Shown piece by piece: positions 54,470 through 64,000 of a stretch of DNA of 64,000 bases. The notes below the pieces were generated by a model. It saw only the letters and a list, made by a program, of their open reading frames with translations. It did not search any database and was not told the origin of the DNA. How positions within the stretch are numbered: position 1 is the stretch's first letter; the number at the start of each line of letters is the position of its first letter. This DNA is from Kordiimonas pumila. GTDB taxonomy: Bacteria; Pseudomonadota; Alphaproteobacteria; Sphingomonadales; Kordiimonadaceae. The stretch spans positions 2,563,501 through 2,627,500 of the forward strand of contig NZ_CP061205.1 of assembly GCF_015240255.1 (NCBI RefSeq), read 5' to 3'. Made by a program: the position numbers and the translations under genes.

Positions 54470-55684
54470 ATGAGTAAAATAAAAGTAAAAAATCCAGTAG
54501 TTGAGATCGACGGTGACGAGATGACACGGATCATTTGGCAATGGATTCGTGAACGATTAATTCAACCGTATCTTGATATCGACCTGCTATATTATGATCT
54601 ATCAGTCACAAAACGCGACGAAACAGATGACCAAATAACAATTGATTCAGCTAATGCGATCAAAGAACACGGTGTAGGCGTTAAATGTGCCACCATCACA
54701 CCTGATGAGCAACGCGTTGAAGAATTTGACCTCAAGAAAATGTGGCGCAGCCCGAACGGCACAATTCGCAACATCCTAGGTGGTACCGTTTTCCGTGAAC
54801 CTATCATCATGAAAAACGTCCCTCGCTTGGTTCCAGGCTGGACAAAGCCAATCGTTATTGGCCGTCATGCTTTTGGTGACCAGTACCGTGCGACTGACTT
54901 TCTTGTTCCTGGCGCAGGTAAACTTACAATGCGCTTTGATCCCGCTGACGGCGGAGAAGCCATTGAACGGGAAGTTTACGAATTTGCTGAATCTGGTGTC
55001 GCTATGGGCATGTATAACGTTGATGAAAGTATCAAGGATTTTGCCCGCGCCAGTATGAATTATGGCCTTGCTCGGAAATATCCAGTTTATTTATCGACTA
55101 AAAATACAATTTTAAAAGCATATGATGGCCGCTTTAAAGATCTGTTTCAGGAAATTTTTGAAACAGAATTTGAACAACAGTTCAAAGATGCCGGCATTTT
55201 ATATGAACACCGCCTGATTGATGACATGGTCGCCTGCGCCATGAAATGGGCTGGTGGTTTTGTTTGGGCCTGTAAAAACTATGATGGCGATGTACAGTCT
55301 GACACAGTTGCCCAAGGCTTTGGTTCCCTCGGCCTAATGACATCAGTGTTGATGACCCCAGACGGTAAAACTGTTGAATCAGAAGCTGCACACGGTACCG
55401 TAACACGTCACTACCGTCAGCATCAGCAAGGTAAAGAAACATCAACAAATCCAATTGCTTCTATCTTTGCATGGACACGCGGCCTTAAATATCGCGGTCA
55501 AATGGATAATACGCCGGAAGTTGTTGCTTTTGCTGAAGCTGTTGAAAAAGTGTGTATTCAAACAGTGGAAACCGGATCAATGACCAAAGACTTGGCTCTG
55601 CTTATTGGCCCAAGCCAAAGCTGGATGACAACGGCTCAATTCTTTGACAAAGTTGATGAAAATCTCAAAGCGGCCTTAGGTTAG
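54470..55684 (+). CDS. icd: NADP-dependent isocitrate dehydrogenase
   Basis: The 404-residue enzyme of the citric acid cycle starts at ATG 54470 (MSKIKVKNP) with GAGGGA upstream; 54458 is an alternative. It is of the eukaryote-like (type II) homodimeric class: [47 protein letters not shown], and GSLGLMTSV with [10 protein letters not shown] (NADP site). The terminator downstream is shared with alaS. Confidence 0.96.
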   Translation: MSKIKVKNPVVEIDGDEMTRIIWQWIRERLIQPYLDIDLLYYDLSVTKRDETDDQITIDSANAIKEHGVGVKCATITPDEQRVEEFDLKKMWRSPNGTIRNILGGTVFREPIIMKNVPRLVPGWTKPIVIGRHAFGDQYRATDFLVPGAGKLTMRFDPADGGEAIEREVYEFAESGVAMGMYNVDESIKDFARASMNYGLARKYPVYLSTKNTILKAYDGRFKDLFQEIFETEFEQQFKDAGILYEHRLIDDMVACAMKWAGGFVWACKNYDGDVQSDTVAQGFGSLGLMTSVLMTPDGKTVESEAAHGTVTRHYRQHQQGKETSTNPIASIFAWTRGLKYRGQMDNTPEVVAFAEAVEKVCIQTVETGSMTKDLALLIGPSQSWMTTAQFFDKVDENLKAALG

Positions 55685-55703
55685 AGAACCAATAAAACAA
55701 TAA

Positions 55704-55732
55704 GAAAAAGGCTGCTTTATGCAGCCTTTTTC
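55704..55732. terminator. Bidirectional terminator between icd and alaS
   Basis: GGCTGC (55710-55715) with GCAGCC (55721-55726), loop TTTAT, flanked by five A and five T, so it works on both strands for these convergent genes. Confidence 0.88.
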
Positions 55733-55804
55733 TTTCCAACCCTTATACATTTTTGGAGCGGAAAAATACCAAAGTCACCTAACAACACAATTGCAAGCCT
55801 TGCT

Positions 55805-58453
55805 CTAAAGCAAGGCTTTAATCGCCTCAATAGCAGCGGCAGCTTTTGAACCATCCGGGCCACCAGCCTGTGCCATATCAGGCCTACCACCTCCGCCTTT
55901 GCCACCAACAGCCTCAGTGCCAGCACGAACCAGATCAACTGCGCTAAAGCGATTAGTAAGATCTTCGGTGACAGCAACAAGAAGCCCTGCTTTACCGTCA
56001 TTAACCGCAACAAAAGCAACCACTGCACTTCCCAGTTTTTTCTTCGCATCATCAGCAAGGCCGCGAAGGTCCTTAGGGCTAACACCCTCAAGTACTTGCC
56101 CAAGAAACTTTATGCCTGAAACATCAATAGCATCCGGCGCTGAAGTGCTGCCTCCAAGTGCAGCTTTTTTCTTTGCCTCGGATAAGTCTTTTTCAAGTTG
56201 TTTACGTTCAGCCTGTAACGCAGTAATGCGCTCAGGTACTTCTTCTGGCTTAGCTTTGAGCGCATCTGCCGCATCTGCAAGCATGCTTCGCTGCTGCAAG
56301 AGATACTGCAAGGCACTTTCACCAGTAAGAGCCTCAATACGGCGTACACCAGCAGACACAGCACTTTCAGATACAATAACCATTAGGCCTATATCGCCTA
56401 ATCGTTTCACGTGCGTTCCACCACAAAGTTCAACAGAGTATCTAGTACGGCCTTCAACCTCGAATTCATCGCCCATCGAGACGACCCGCACTTCATCGCC
56501 GTATTTTTCGCCAAAGAGAGCAATAGCACCAGCCTCAAGGGCATCATCATAGCTTAATAACCGCGTTTCAACTGCAGCATTACCTCTAATGATTTTATTA
56601 ACAACCTGCTCTGCACGATGTAGTTCATCTGCGCTGATGGCTTTTGGGTGTGATATGTCAAATCGTAGCTTATCTGCTGCAACTAAAGAGCCTTTTTGAG
56701 CGACATGTTCACCCAAAACTCTGCGTAAAGCTTCGTGTAGCACATGGGTGGCTGAATGATTAGCTCTTAGCTTACTGCGGCGTTCAGTATCAACCTGTTG
56801 ATCAACCGTATCTCCAACAGAAATCGTGCCGGACGTGATTTTAGCTTTATGAACATGGAGAGCACCGAGAGCCTTCCCTGTATCAATAATAGTTGCCGCA
56901 CCCGAATGGGCTGCAAAGCTGCCCGTATCGCCCATTTGACCACCAGATTCGCCGTAAAAAGGAGTCTGGTTAGTGAGAATAGCGACCTCGTCACCTGCAG
57001 AAGCATCAGTAACCTGTGCGCCGTCCTTCACAAGGGCAACAATTTTCCCATCCGCTCTTTCGGTTGAATAACCAATAAACTCTGTGCTGCCAAATTTATC
57101 CTGAATATTAAACCAGACATCATCTGAGGCAGCATCCCCCGAACCAGACCATGCCGCACGGGCTTTTGCTTTTTGCTCATCCATCGCACGGTTAAAACCG
57201 TCAATATCAACCTTCAGTTTTTTCTCACGCAGCGCATCCTGTGTAAGATCAAGAGGAAAACCATACGTGTCATAAAGTTTAAAGGCTGTCTCTCCGGGCA
57301 AGGTATCCCCGTTTAGATCCACCAAAGAATTCTCAAGAAGGTTCAAGCCTTTTTCAAGCATTTGCCGAAAGCGTGCTTCTTCCAGTTTCAACGTTTCTTC
57401 AATTAGTTTTTTTGCCCTAACTAGTTCTGGGTATGCTTGTCCCATTTCTCCAATTAGGGTTGGCGCTAACTTATACATAACCAAGTCTTTGGCACCCAGC
57501 ATATGAGCATGGCGCATAGCGCGGCGCATAATTCTACGCAATACATACCCACGCCCTTCATTAGAAGGGCTAACGCCATCTGCAATTAAAAAGCTACAGG
57601 CACGTAAATGGTCAGAAATTACTCGGTGAGATGCTCTATTTTGTGTGGTTTCTGCTGCACCGGTTACCTCAACTGAGGCTGCAATCAAGCGCTTAAAAGT
57701 GTCAATTTCGTAGTTGTCATTTGTACCCTGTAAAACCGCTGCTATTCGCTCTAGCCCCATACCTGTATCAATACTGGGGCGTGGCAGGTCATTGCGACCA
57801 GAAGCAGTTTGCTCATACTGCATAAAAACTAGGTTCCAGATTTCCACAAACCTGTCACCATCTTCTTCAGGTGACCCTGGAGGTCCACCCCAAATATGAT
57901 CGCCGTGGTCAAAAAATATTTCAGAACACGGCCCACAAGGACCTGTATCACCCATTGACCAGAAATTATCAGCCGTCGCGATGCGGATAATTTTTTCGTC
58001 AGGCAACCCTGCTATCTTTTTCCACAAAGTAAAAGCTTCATCATCTTCATGGAAAACCGTAACTGTTAGCTTTTCCTTAGGAAGAGCATACTCTTTGGTA
58101 ATAAGATCCCACGCTAAAGTTATTGCCTGTTCTTTAAAATAGTCACCAAAAGAAAAGTTACCAAGCATTTCAAAGAATGTATGATGCCGCGCTGTATAAC
58201 CAACATTATCAAGGTCATTGTGCTTACCACCCGCACGCACACATTTTTGCGAAGAAGTCGCTTGCGAATAAGGACGCTTTTCAATGCCGGTAAAAACATT
58301 CTTGAAGGGCACCATACCTGCATTGGTAAACATTAGCGTTGGGTCATTAATCGGAACAAGCGATGCTGATGGCACAACTTCATGACCATTGTGTTTAAAA
58401 AACTCCAGAAATGTTTTCCGGATATCGTTAGCACCTGACATGGAACCTGTCAT
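55805..58453 (-). CDS. alaS: Alanyl-tRNA synthetase
   Basis: The class II synthetase is about 882 residues. I use ATG 58453 (GAGG six bases upstream); 58441 (MSGANDIRK) is also possible, and upstream codons to 58543 look non-conserved. Motifs are [31 protein letters not shown], the editing domain [13 protein letters not shown] and [13 protein letters not shown] (zinc site), and the C-terminal oligomerisation region with [13 protein letters not shown]. It charges tRNA-Ala and clears Ser/Gly mischarging. It is downstream of recA on the same strand. Confidence 0.97.
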   Translation of the reverse strand: MTGSMSGANDIRKTFLEFFKHNGHEVVPSASLVPINDPTLMFTNAGMVPFKNVFTGIEKRPYSQATSSQKCVRAGGKHNDLDNVGYTARHHTFFEMLGNFSFGDYFKEQAITLAWDLITKEYALPKEKLTVTVFHEDDEAFTLWKKIAGLPDEKIIRIATADNFWSMGDTGPCGPCSEIFFDHGDHIWGGPPGSPEEDGDRFVEIWNLVFMQYEQTASGRNDLPRPSIDTGMGLERIAAVLQGTNDNYEIDTFKRLIAASVEVTGAAETTQNRASHRVISDHLRACSFLIADGVSPSNEGRGYVLRRIMRRAMRHAHMLGAKDLVMYKLAPTLIGEMGQAYPELVRAKKLIEETLKLEEARFRQMLEKGLNLLENSLVDLNGDTLPGETAFKLYDTYGFPLDLTQDALREKKLKVDIDGFNRAMDEQKAKARAAWSGSGDAASDDVWFNIQDKFGSTEFIGYSTERADGKIVALVKDGAQVTDASAGDEVAILTNQTPFYGESGGQMGDTGSFAAHSGAATIIDTGKALGALHVHKAKITSGTISVGDTVDQQVDTERRSKLRANHSATHVLHEALRRVLGEHVAQKGSLVAADKLRFDISHPKAISADELHRAEQVVNKIIRGNAAVETRLLSYDDALEAGAIALFGEKYGDEVRVVSMGDEFEVEGRTRYSVELCGGTHVKRLGDIGLMVIVSESAVSAGVRRIEALTGESALQYLLQQRSMLADAADALKAKPEEVPERITALQAERKQLEKDLSEAKKKAALGGSTSAPDAIDVSGIKFLGQVLEGVSPKDLRGLADDAKKKLGSAVVAFVAVNDGKAGLLVAVTEDLTNRFSAVDLVRAGTEAVGGKGGGGRPDMAQAGGPDGSKAAAAIEAIKALL

Positions 58454-58563
58454 ACAAAGCCTCTGCACACATACAAAAATATTAGCCAACCGGCTCAAGA
58501 TGCCAGAATAGCGTAGCGAAGTTGTTTTACAGTTCCGAAGCAAGGCTGTCCAGCCAATGTAAC

Positions 58564-58601
58564 GAAAAAGGCAAAGGAACGAAAAATTCCGCTCCTTTGC
58601 C
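58564..58601 (-). terminator. Rho-independent terminator of recA
   Basis: On the minus strand GGCAAAGGA (58601-58593) pairs with TCCTTTGCC (58578-58570), with an inner GGAA/TTCC pairing, followed by TTTTT (plus-strand A at 58565-58569). Confidence 0.85.
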
Positions 58602-58624
58602 CGCGTTATTAAAGTTACAGTCTA

Positions 58625-59710
58625 TTATTCGTCAGCACCAGAGTTTTCATCGTCTTCTGTACTTGGATCAACCAACATAGCTTCATTAACGAGCCCCGCA
58701 TTTTGGCGAATAGAGCTTTCAATCTCATTGGCAATGTCAGGGTTTTCAAGCAAAAACTTTTTAGCGTTTTCGCGCCCTTGTCCAATCCGCTGGCTAGAAT
58801 GACTATACCAAGAACCAGACTTTTCAACAACGCCAGCTTTTACCCCAAGATCTAAAATTTCCCCGGTTTTGGAAACCCCTTCACCGTACATAATATCAAA
58901 CTCAACCTGTTTGAAGGGTGGTGCGAGCTTGTTTTTCACCACTTTAACCCGGGTTGTGTTTCCAACGATATCTTCTTTATCCTTAATGGCTCCAACACGG
59001 CGAATATCAAGCCGAACAGAGGCATAGAACTTCAAGGCATTCCCGCCTGTTGTAGTTTCAGGGCTACCGTACATAACACCAATTTTCATACGAATTTGGT
59101 TAATGAAAATAACAATCGTATTTGATCTACTAATCGAGCCTGTTAGCTTTCTAAGAGCTTGGCTCATAAGGCGCGCTTGCAAACCAACATGGCTATCGCC
59201 CATTTCGCCTTCCAACTCAGCACGAGGCGTTAAAGCCGCAACAGAATCGACAACCAAAATATCTACAGCTCCAGAGCGAACAAGTGTATCTGTAATCTCA
59301 AGTGCTTGCTCCCCAGTATCTGGCTGGCTAATAAGCAACTCGTTGACATCAACACCAAGCTTTTTTGCATAGCGGGGATCAAGAGCATGTTCCGCATCAA
59401 CAAATGCAGCAATACCACCTGCTTTCTGACATTCAGCAACAGCATGAAGGGCTAGCGTTGTTTTGCCAGAACTTTCAGGGCCATATATTTCAATAATACG
59501 CCCCTTTGGAAGACCACCGATACCTAAAGCAATATCAAGATTGAGAGATCCAGTTGAAACTGTTTCCACATCAACACTAATATCTTTTTGACCCAGCTTC
59601 ATAACAGAGCCCTTGCCAAAAGCACGATCTATCTGGCTCAGCGCAGCTTCAAGCGCCTTATTTTTATCCATGGAAGTTCCCTTGACCAATTTCAGTTCTG
59701 ATAATGACAT
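58625..59710 (-). CDS. recA: RecA recombinase
   Basis: The 361-residue RecA starts at ATG 59710 with GGGAG upstream. Walker A is GPESSGKT (residues 77-84); other motifs are [49 protein letters not shown] and the acidic C-terminal tail ([13 protein letters not shown]). It drives homologous recombination and LexA self-cleavage in the SOS response. An SOS-box-like site lies 83-97 bases upstream. alaS follows downstream, a common alphaproteobacterial neighbour. Confidence 0.98.
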   Translation of the reverse strand: MSLSELKLVKGTSMDKNKALEAALSQIDRAFGKGSVMKLGQKDISVDVETVSTGSLNLDIALGIGGLPKGRIIEIYGPESSGKTTLALHAVAECQKAGGIAAFVDAEHALDPRYAKKLGVDVNELLISQPDTGEQALEITDTLVRSGAVDILVVDSVAALTPRAELEGEMGDSHVGLQARLMSQALRKLTGSISRSNTIVIFINQIRMKIGVMYGSPETTTGGNALKFYASVRLDIRRVGAIKDKEDIVGNTTRVKVVKNKLAPPFKQVEFDIMYGEGVSKTGEILDLGVKAGVVEKSGSWYSHSSQRIGQGRENAKKFLLENPDIANEIESSIRQNAGLVNEAMLVDPSTEDDENSGADE

Positions 59711-59792
59711 TATTAGCTCCCTTATTCCACAGGTGGTTTAGCCTTGCAATGATCGTTTTGTACCCCATTTGTTCCAATGTTGCAATAGCTAT

Positions 59793-59807
59793 ATTCCTGT
59801 TTTGTTC
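59793..59807. promoter_or_regulatory. LexA (SOS) box upstream of recA, one mismatch
   Basis: ATTC (59793-59796), seven bases, GTTC (59804-59807), a one-base departure (A for G) from GTTC-N7-GTTC. Given that recA is a core LexA target, this is a credible operator. Confidence 0.65.
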
Positions 59808-59832
59808 TTTTTCTGTGCATTTACTATATATA

Positions 59833-62220
59833 CTAGCCAAGAATGGATTTTACTTTTTCGGCAAGCTCATTCAAAGAGAATGGTTTAGGAAGGTATAAAA
59901 ACTCTTCTGCTTCAAGGTTTTCACGGAATACATCTTCTGCATATCCAGAAACAAATATAACTGGTAAATGCGGAAACATTTTTCTGGCTTCTTTCACCAA
60001 GGTAGGACCATCCATTGACGGCATAATCACATCAGAAATCAAAAGATCAATTGTTTCTGAACTGTTTTTCAAAATCTCCAACCCAGCTTCACCGGATGCA
60101 GCCTCAAGAACCTTATACCCTTTATTTGTTAGTGCTCGGCAAGCAAACATTCGAACCGGATCCTCATCTTCAACCACTAAGACAGTGCCCTTACCGGTTA
60201 AATCACGGGCAGCAATGACCTCAGGCTCAGGTTCTTTATCATCAGCTTCTGATGCATGAGCCTTTAAAAACAATAGGAAATTTGTACCTTTACCAACTTC
60301 GGACTCTACAAACACAAACCCGCCCGTTTGCTTTACAATTCCATATACAGTAGCAAGCCCAAGGCCTGTTCCCTGCCCTACTTCTTTTGTTGTGAAAAAT
60401 GGTTCAAAAATCTTATTCAGATTATCTGTAGAAATACCACAACCAGTATCTTCTACTTCAATTAAAAGATAATCATCCGGAATAATAACATCATAACGTT
60501 CTATGAGCGCATGATCGGGGCCAATCATACTTGTACGAACTTCAAGTCGCCCACCGTCTGGCATAGCATCACGGGCATTAACAGCAAGATTTATAATGAC
60601 TTGCTCTAGCTGGCCCTGATCAACCTTCACAGGAGCCAAATTACGCCCATGTATAACGCGAAGATCAATGTTTTCACCAATCAACCGCCGAATAAGGTTG
60701 GAAATTTCAGCTAAAATATCCGTTAGCATTAACACTTTGGGGCGCAGTGTTTGTTGGCGAGAAAAAGCTAAAAGCTGCCTCACTAGATTTGCTGCCCGGT
60801 TTGCATTCTGCTTGATTTGAATAATATCAGAAAAAGATTGATCTCCAGCATCATGGCGAACAAGAAGCAAGTCACAGAACCCTATTATTGCTGTGAGCAA
60901 ATTATTAAAATCGTGAGCAACCCCCCCTGCCAGTTGCCCAACCGCTTGCATTTTTTGTGCCTGCACAAATTGGCGTTCAAAGCTTTTTTCCTGTGTTGTA
61001 TCAACAATATAGAGAATAGCGAACCGATTACTGGCTTTTGCTATTGATGTTGAATAAACTTGCCCAACCCGTTCTTGTTGGCCATTAAATACAATATCCA
61101 CAGGGTGTGTAAATGGCTGACCATCGTACGTATTTTTGATAAGAGATGATAATACGGCGCGGTCCTGTTCTTGCACAATATCAACAACAGCATGGCCAAT
61201 AGCAATTCCTTTGCCTGCAATATGCCGTTTAAGCGTTTGATTATACTCAATGATAACCCCATCCTGATCAACAACAGCAATTGCTACAGGAGCAGCATCA
61301 AAAATTGGGTCAATCAAAAATTCGCGCCCCTCAGGGATAAGTCTTCCCCGCATTTGATCCAGTTTACGAATAAACCTGTATTTCCCAATTACCCGGTCTG
61401 CTTCTCGCGTCTTTAAGGGAACGTCAATAACATCAACATCTATGCGCCGTTTATTATCGATAAGAAGCTGACTGTTTCCAGACTTTGTAATAATTTTAGC
61501 AGGCAGGTTGTCACCTTCAAGTCCTAGCCAGTCCCGTAGCACCTGATTTATATACTGCGGGCGACCGATTGAATCTTCCAGCACAATACCACACTCAAGC
61601 TTCTCAAAAATAGGGGCTGCCCATGCCTGAATATTGCTTTTTTCGTATTCAAGCCTTTCCTGCGCGTTAGTTACAACAATACGCCATAAAATATATGACC
61701 CAATCCTACGCCCTGAAAGCGTGAACGACTTTTGCTCAGCTACCGATTTTTTGAAAAACTCTTCAGCAGAGCCATGTTGACCCACTCGCTGCAATAGCTT
61801 TGCCATCTGGTCATCACTATTCTCGGCTCCGGTTAAGTCATATAAGGTTCGTATCTGGCCACCTGAAAGCCTGTCGAAGGCGTGATTTGAGGTTAAAAAA
61901 CCTCCATCCAGACTAGTAATCAATATCGCCCGACGATCCATTTCCACGAGTGTATTGAGTAGTTCCTTATCCATCATGTCACGCCGCCTAAGTGGCTGAT
62001 CAAGATTTCTAAGCGCCTTAAAAATAGTAAAAGAAGTTAAAATAAGGATAAAACTGCCGACAAGAACAGCCGCAGTGCTGCCCCATATTAAATAAAAGAT
62101 CAGCGAAACCCCGCCAGCACCAATAAAGCCAGAAAGTGCTGTTGCCAGCAAACGCATACCAGAGCGCATCTCATTATCAAGAAGCGCCTCCCTGATGGGT
62201 TGGGGTAATCTGCTCTCCAT
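59833..62220 (-). CDS. cckA: Hybrid sensor histidine kinase CckA
   Basis: The 795-residue kinase has two N-terminal membrane spans (residues about 24-65), PAS-like regions (about 95-200 and 305-410), DHp/HATPase with phosphorylated His436 in AGGVAHDFNNLL, ATP-lid motifs VNARDAMPDGG and GTGLGLATVYG, and a C-terminal receiver with Asp730 in LLISDVIMPSMDG. The sequence around the His box matches CckA, head of the CckA-ChpT-CtrA cell-cycle phosphorelay. It lies between recA and flhB. Confidence 0.93.
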   Translation of the reverse strand: MESRLPQPIREALLDNEMRSGMRLLATALSGFIGAGGVSLIFYLIWGSTAAVLVGSFILILTSFTIFKALRNLDQPLRRRDMMDKELLNTLVEMDRRAILITSLDGGFLTSNHAFDRLSGGQIRTLYDLTGAENSDDQMAKLLQRVGQHGSAEEFFKKSVAEQKSFTLSGRRIGSYILWRIVVTNAQERLEYEKSNIQAWAAPIFEKLECGIVLEDSIGRPQYINQVLRDWLGLEGDNLPAKIITKSGNSQLLIDNKRRIDVDVIDVPLKTREADRVIGKYRFIRKLDQMRGRLIPEGREFLIDPIFDAAPVAIAVVDQDGVIIEYNQTLKRHIAGKGIAIGHAVVDIVQEQDRAVLSSLIKNTYDGQPFTHPVDIVFNGQQERVGQVYSTSIAKASNRFAILYIVDTTQEKSFERQFVQAQKMQAVGQLAGGVAHDFNNLLTAIIGFCDLLLVRHDAGDQSFSDIIQIKQNANRAANLVRQLLAFSRQQTLRPKVLMLTDILAEISNLIRRLIGENIDLRVIHGRNLAPVKVDQGQLEQVIINLAVNARDAMPDGGRLEVRTSMIGPDHALIERYDVIIPDDYLLIEVEDTGCGISTDNLNKIFEPFFTTKEVGQGTGLGLATVYGIVKQTGGFVFVESEVGKGTNFLLFLKAHASEADDKEPEPEVIAARDLTGKGTVLVVEDEDPVRMFACRALTNKGYKVLEAASGEAGLEILKNSSETIDLLISDVIMPSMDGPTLVKEARKMFPHLPVIFVSGYAEDVFRENLEAEEFLYLPKPFSLNELAEKVKSILG

Positions 62221-62293
62221 AAAGCGCCTGCTATTATCCTTTATTTGAAATTTTTACTACCATAGCGGGGCTTTCATATCAGTTACAAGAGCC

Positions 62294-63373
62294 TTATTTA
62301 CGGGGTTTCAACCCTGCTTTACGAAGCTTCATAATATAGCTGATAACTTCAGCCACAGCTTTATAGTGGTCAGGATGAATTTCATCATCAATATCAACAC
62401 TGGCAAATAGCGCGCGAGCAAGTGGTGGATTCTCTATAATTGGTATTTTATGTTCTTCTGCGGCCTCTCTAATCCGCATTGCAACCTCATCTACACCTTT
62501 AGCTAGCAATACAGGCACCTGCATGTTCTCGTGCTTATATTCAAGTGCAACAGCATAGTGTGTTGGGTTTGTTATAACGACATCCGCTTTAGGAACATTT
62601 GACATCATTCGGTGCATGTGTCGGTCCATACGTATTTGTCGAAGCCTTGCTTTTATTTTTGGGTCACCATCAGATTGCTTGCGCTCGTCCTTAACCTCCT
62701 GCTTTGTCATCTTCATTTTTTTATGAAACTGATATTGCTGATACGAATAATCTATGGCTGCAATGATGCACATAATAATCAAAACACCTATTATGAGCTT
62801 TATTGCCATAACATGAATTAACCCGAGTACTGCTGCCGGTGATAAAGACATGATTGTATCAAGCCTGCCGCGCTCAGGGTATACAATTAAAACAATAACA
62901 CCACCAACGGTGATCAATTTTGCAGTGATTTTGCCAAACTCAACAAAAAATCGAGCAGAGAATATCTTTTTAGCCCCCTTCAGGAGCGACAGGTTTGAAA
63001 TATTTGGCTTAATTTTTTCTGTCGTGATTATAAAAGAGTTTTGCACCCTATTAGACATGATAGCCGCCGCTATAAAAACAGCAAATGGAATGGAAACAAC
63101 CCAAAAAACCTGCGCTAACAAACTGAACAACAGCTCAGTAAAGTTAAGCTCATCCGTTGTCATCTCATGAACACGGCCCATGAAAACCCTGAGCGGATCT
63201 CGCACACCTGACACAATATAGTTACCGCCCGCAGCGAGAACCGCTGCCGCAGAAGCCAGCATTATAAGGGTTTTAACCTCCTGACTGCTAGCCATCTCCC
63301 CTTTTTCATGAGCATCCTCAAGTTTTTTACTGGTTGGCTCTTCGGTTTTTTGGCTGTCATCTTCTTCTGCCAC
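62294..63373 (-). CDS. flhB: Flagellar export apparatus protein FlhB
   Basis: The 359-residue protein has four membrane spans and a cytoplasmic C-terminal domain with autocleavage motif NPTH at residues 269-272 (VITNPTHYAVALEY), which switches export specificity from hook to filament. The start is GTG 63373, 3 bases after the fliR stop. It is part of the type III export gate. Confidence 0.96.
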   Translation of the reverse strand: MAEEDDSQKTEEPTSKKLEDAHEKGEMASSQEVKTLIMLASAAAVLAAGGNYIVSGVRDPLRVFMGRVHEMTTDELNFTELLFSLLAQVFWVVSIPFAVFIAAAIMSNRVQNSFIITTEKIKPNISNLSLLKGAKKIFSARFFVEFGKITAKLITVGGVIVLIVYPERGRLDTIMSLSPAAVLGLIHVMAIKLIIGVLIIMCIIAAIDYSYQQYQFHKKMKMTKQEVKDERKQSDGDPKIKARLRQIRMDRHMHRMMSNVPKADVVITNPTHYAVALEYKHENMQVPVLLAKGVDEVAMRIREAAEEHKIPIIENPPLARALFASVDIDDEIHPDHYKAVAEVISYIMKLRKAGLKPRK

Positions 63374-63376
63374 AAG

Positions 63377-64000
63377 CTATCCAATCATTGCTTCTAAGAG
63401 GCTCTGAAAATTCTGCAGAAAGTATTTCATTATTGAACCCATCAAAACCATAATCAGGGCAAAGCCCATAAACAGGTTAATTGGCATACCAATAAAAAAC
63501 ACCTGAAAGCCCGGAACCATACGCGCAACAAGACCAAGGCCAAGATTATAGATCATGCCGTAAACAATAAAAGGTGCAGCCATCTGAAAGCCCAGAGCAA
63601 AAGACGACGACACATATTGAGTTGTAATTGTGGCAAAGTCTGCAACGGGTATAGCTTCTCCCACAGGGAACTTCTGATAGCTGAAAACCATGCCCGTTAA
63701 CATCATATGATGCAGGTTTGTTACCAGTATCAACACAATCGCCAATAGATTAAAAAACGACGCTACTAGTACACTCTGGCTGCCTTGTGATGGGTCAAAC
63801 GTTTGTGCAGCCGCGAGGCCTGTCTGAAAAGCAATGATAGTACCTGCCACGTGGATTGCTGACATGAGCAGCCTAATAGTAAGGCCCAGAATAAGACCAA
63901 TCGTTAATTCTTTTATGAACAAGCCTGCCAAGACCAAGACATTAGCAGGCATTGGCGGCAACACCTTGCTAACCACCGGGTAAATTACCAGAGATAGCGC
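63377..64000 (-). CDS. fliR: Flagellar export apparatus protein FliR, 5' end cut by the window
   Basis: The frame is open to the last base, so the start is beyond 64000. The visible 208 residues are hydrophobic with FliR motifs (FIKELTIGLILGLTIRLL, AFQTGLAAAQTFDPSQGSQS, MAAPFIVYGMIYNLGLGL, ARMVPGFQVFFIGMPINLF). FliR forms the gate with FliP and FliQ. The order fliR-flhB is standard, so fliP and fliQ are probably to the right. Confidence 0.92.
   Translation of the reverse strand, partial: ALSLVIYPVVSKVLPPMPANVLVLAGLFIKELTIGLILGLTIRLLMSAIHVAGTIIAFQTGLAAAQTFDPSQGSQSVLVASFFNLLAIVLILVTNLHHMMLTGMVFSYQKFPVGEAIPVADFATITTQYVSSSFALGFQMAAPFIVYGMIYNLGLGLVARMVPGFQVFFIGMPINLFMGFALIMVLMGSIMKYFLQNFQSLLEAMIG

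Overview
The window looks like ordinary chromosome from a moderately AT-rich alphaproteobacterium. The evidence is family content and gene order: the hybrid kinase CckA, the NDUFA12 / MlaD-type / DUF2155 trio next to aat, aroQ-accB-accC-aat, rne divergent from an amidase-PBP1A-prfB operon, a B12-dependent ribonucleotide reductase, TrmFO, and LexA boxes of the alphaproteobacterial GTTC-N7-GTTC type. An order such as Kordiimonadales or Emcibacterales would fit, but that is a guess. I see no rRNA, tRNA, insertion sequence, prophage, CRISPR array or clearly broken gene.

Layout. 1-7.3 kb: envelope genes (M23 peptidase running off the left edge, bactofilin), then on the minus strand amidase, PBP1A, prfB with an intact programmed +1 frameshift, and a ClpP-like protease. 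7.3-7.9 kb: long leader region between the amidase gene and rne. 7.9-18.5 kb: rne, an M48/TPR protease and a DsbA-like protein, thiS-thiG, aroQ-accB-accC-aat, and the convergent NDUFA12-MlaD-DUF2155 operon. 18.5-29.3 kb: nrdJ behind a structured leader, a DUF4389 membrane protein, a GDPD phosphodiesterase with a possible 31-residue partner, a sterol-desaturase-like pair, thiolase, patatin, ssb and a GFA protein. 29.3-34 kb: uvrA behind a perfect LexA box, and a DUF4139 protein. 34-41.6 kb: the most accessory-looking part, with a solitary solute-binding protein, a degenerate M28-like membrane protein, and a tight five-gene operon of exported proteins, three with twin-arginine signals (DAO-type flavoenzyme, cupin, spermidine-dehydrogenase-like flavoenzyme). 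41.7-48.6 kb: RNA-modification and nucleotide genes (trmFO, RsmB-type methyltransferase, guaB, rlmE, ppx). 48.6-49.5 kb: a small membrane-protein gene under two perfect LexA boxes, then a structured gene-free stretch. 49.5-54.3 kb: SPOR lipoprotein, pssA-psd, an unknown gene behind a perfect CtrA-type site, a LysM protein and a LOG-family protein. 54.4-64 kb: icd, alaS, recA, cckA, flhB and the 3' part of fliR.

How they work together. Three genes carry LexA-type sites: uvrA and the 60-residue membrane protein with perfect boxes, recA with a one-mismatch box, so part of the SOS regulon is visible. CckA heads the phosphorelay that controls CtrA, and a CtrA-type site occurs 10 kb away. Cell-wall synthesis and remodelling genes cluster at the left end.

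The best candidate for something undescribed is the 60-residue single-membrane-span protein at 48788-48970. Its promoter is bracketed by two LexA boxes, an arrangement expected of a tightly repressed SOS effector such as a division inhibitor or membrane toxin. The five-gene exported flavoenzyme operon at 36364-41584 is second. Both functions are inferences from sequence alone.
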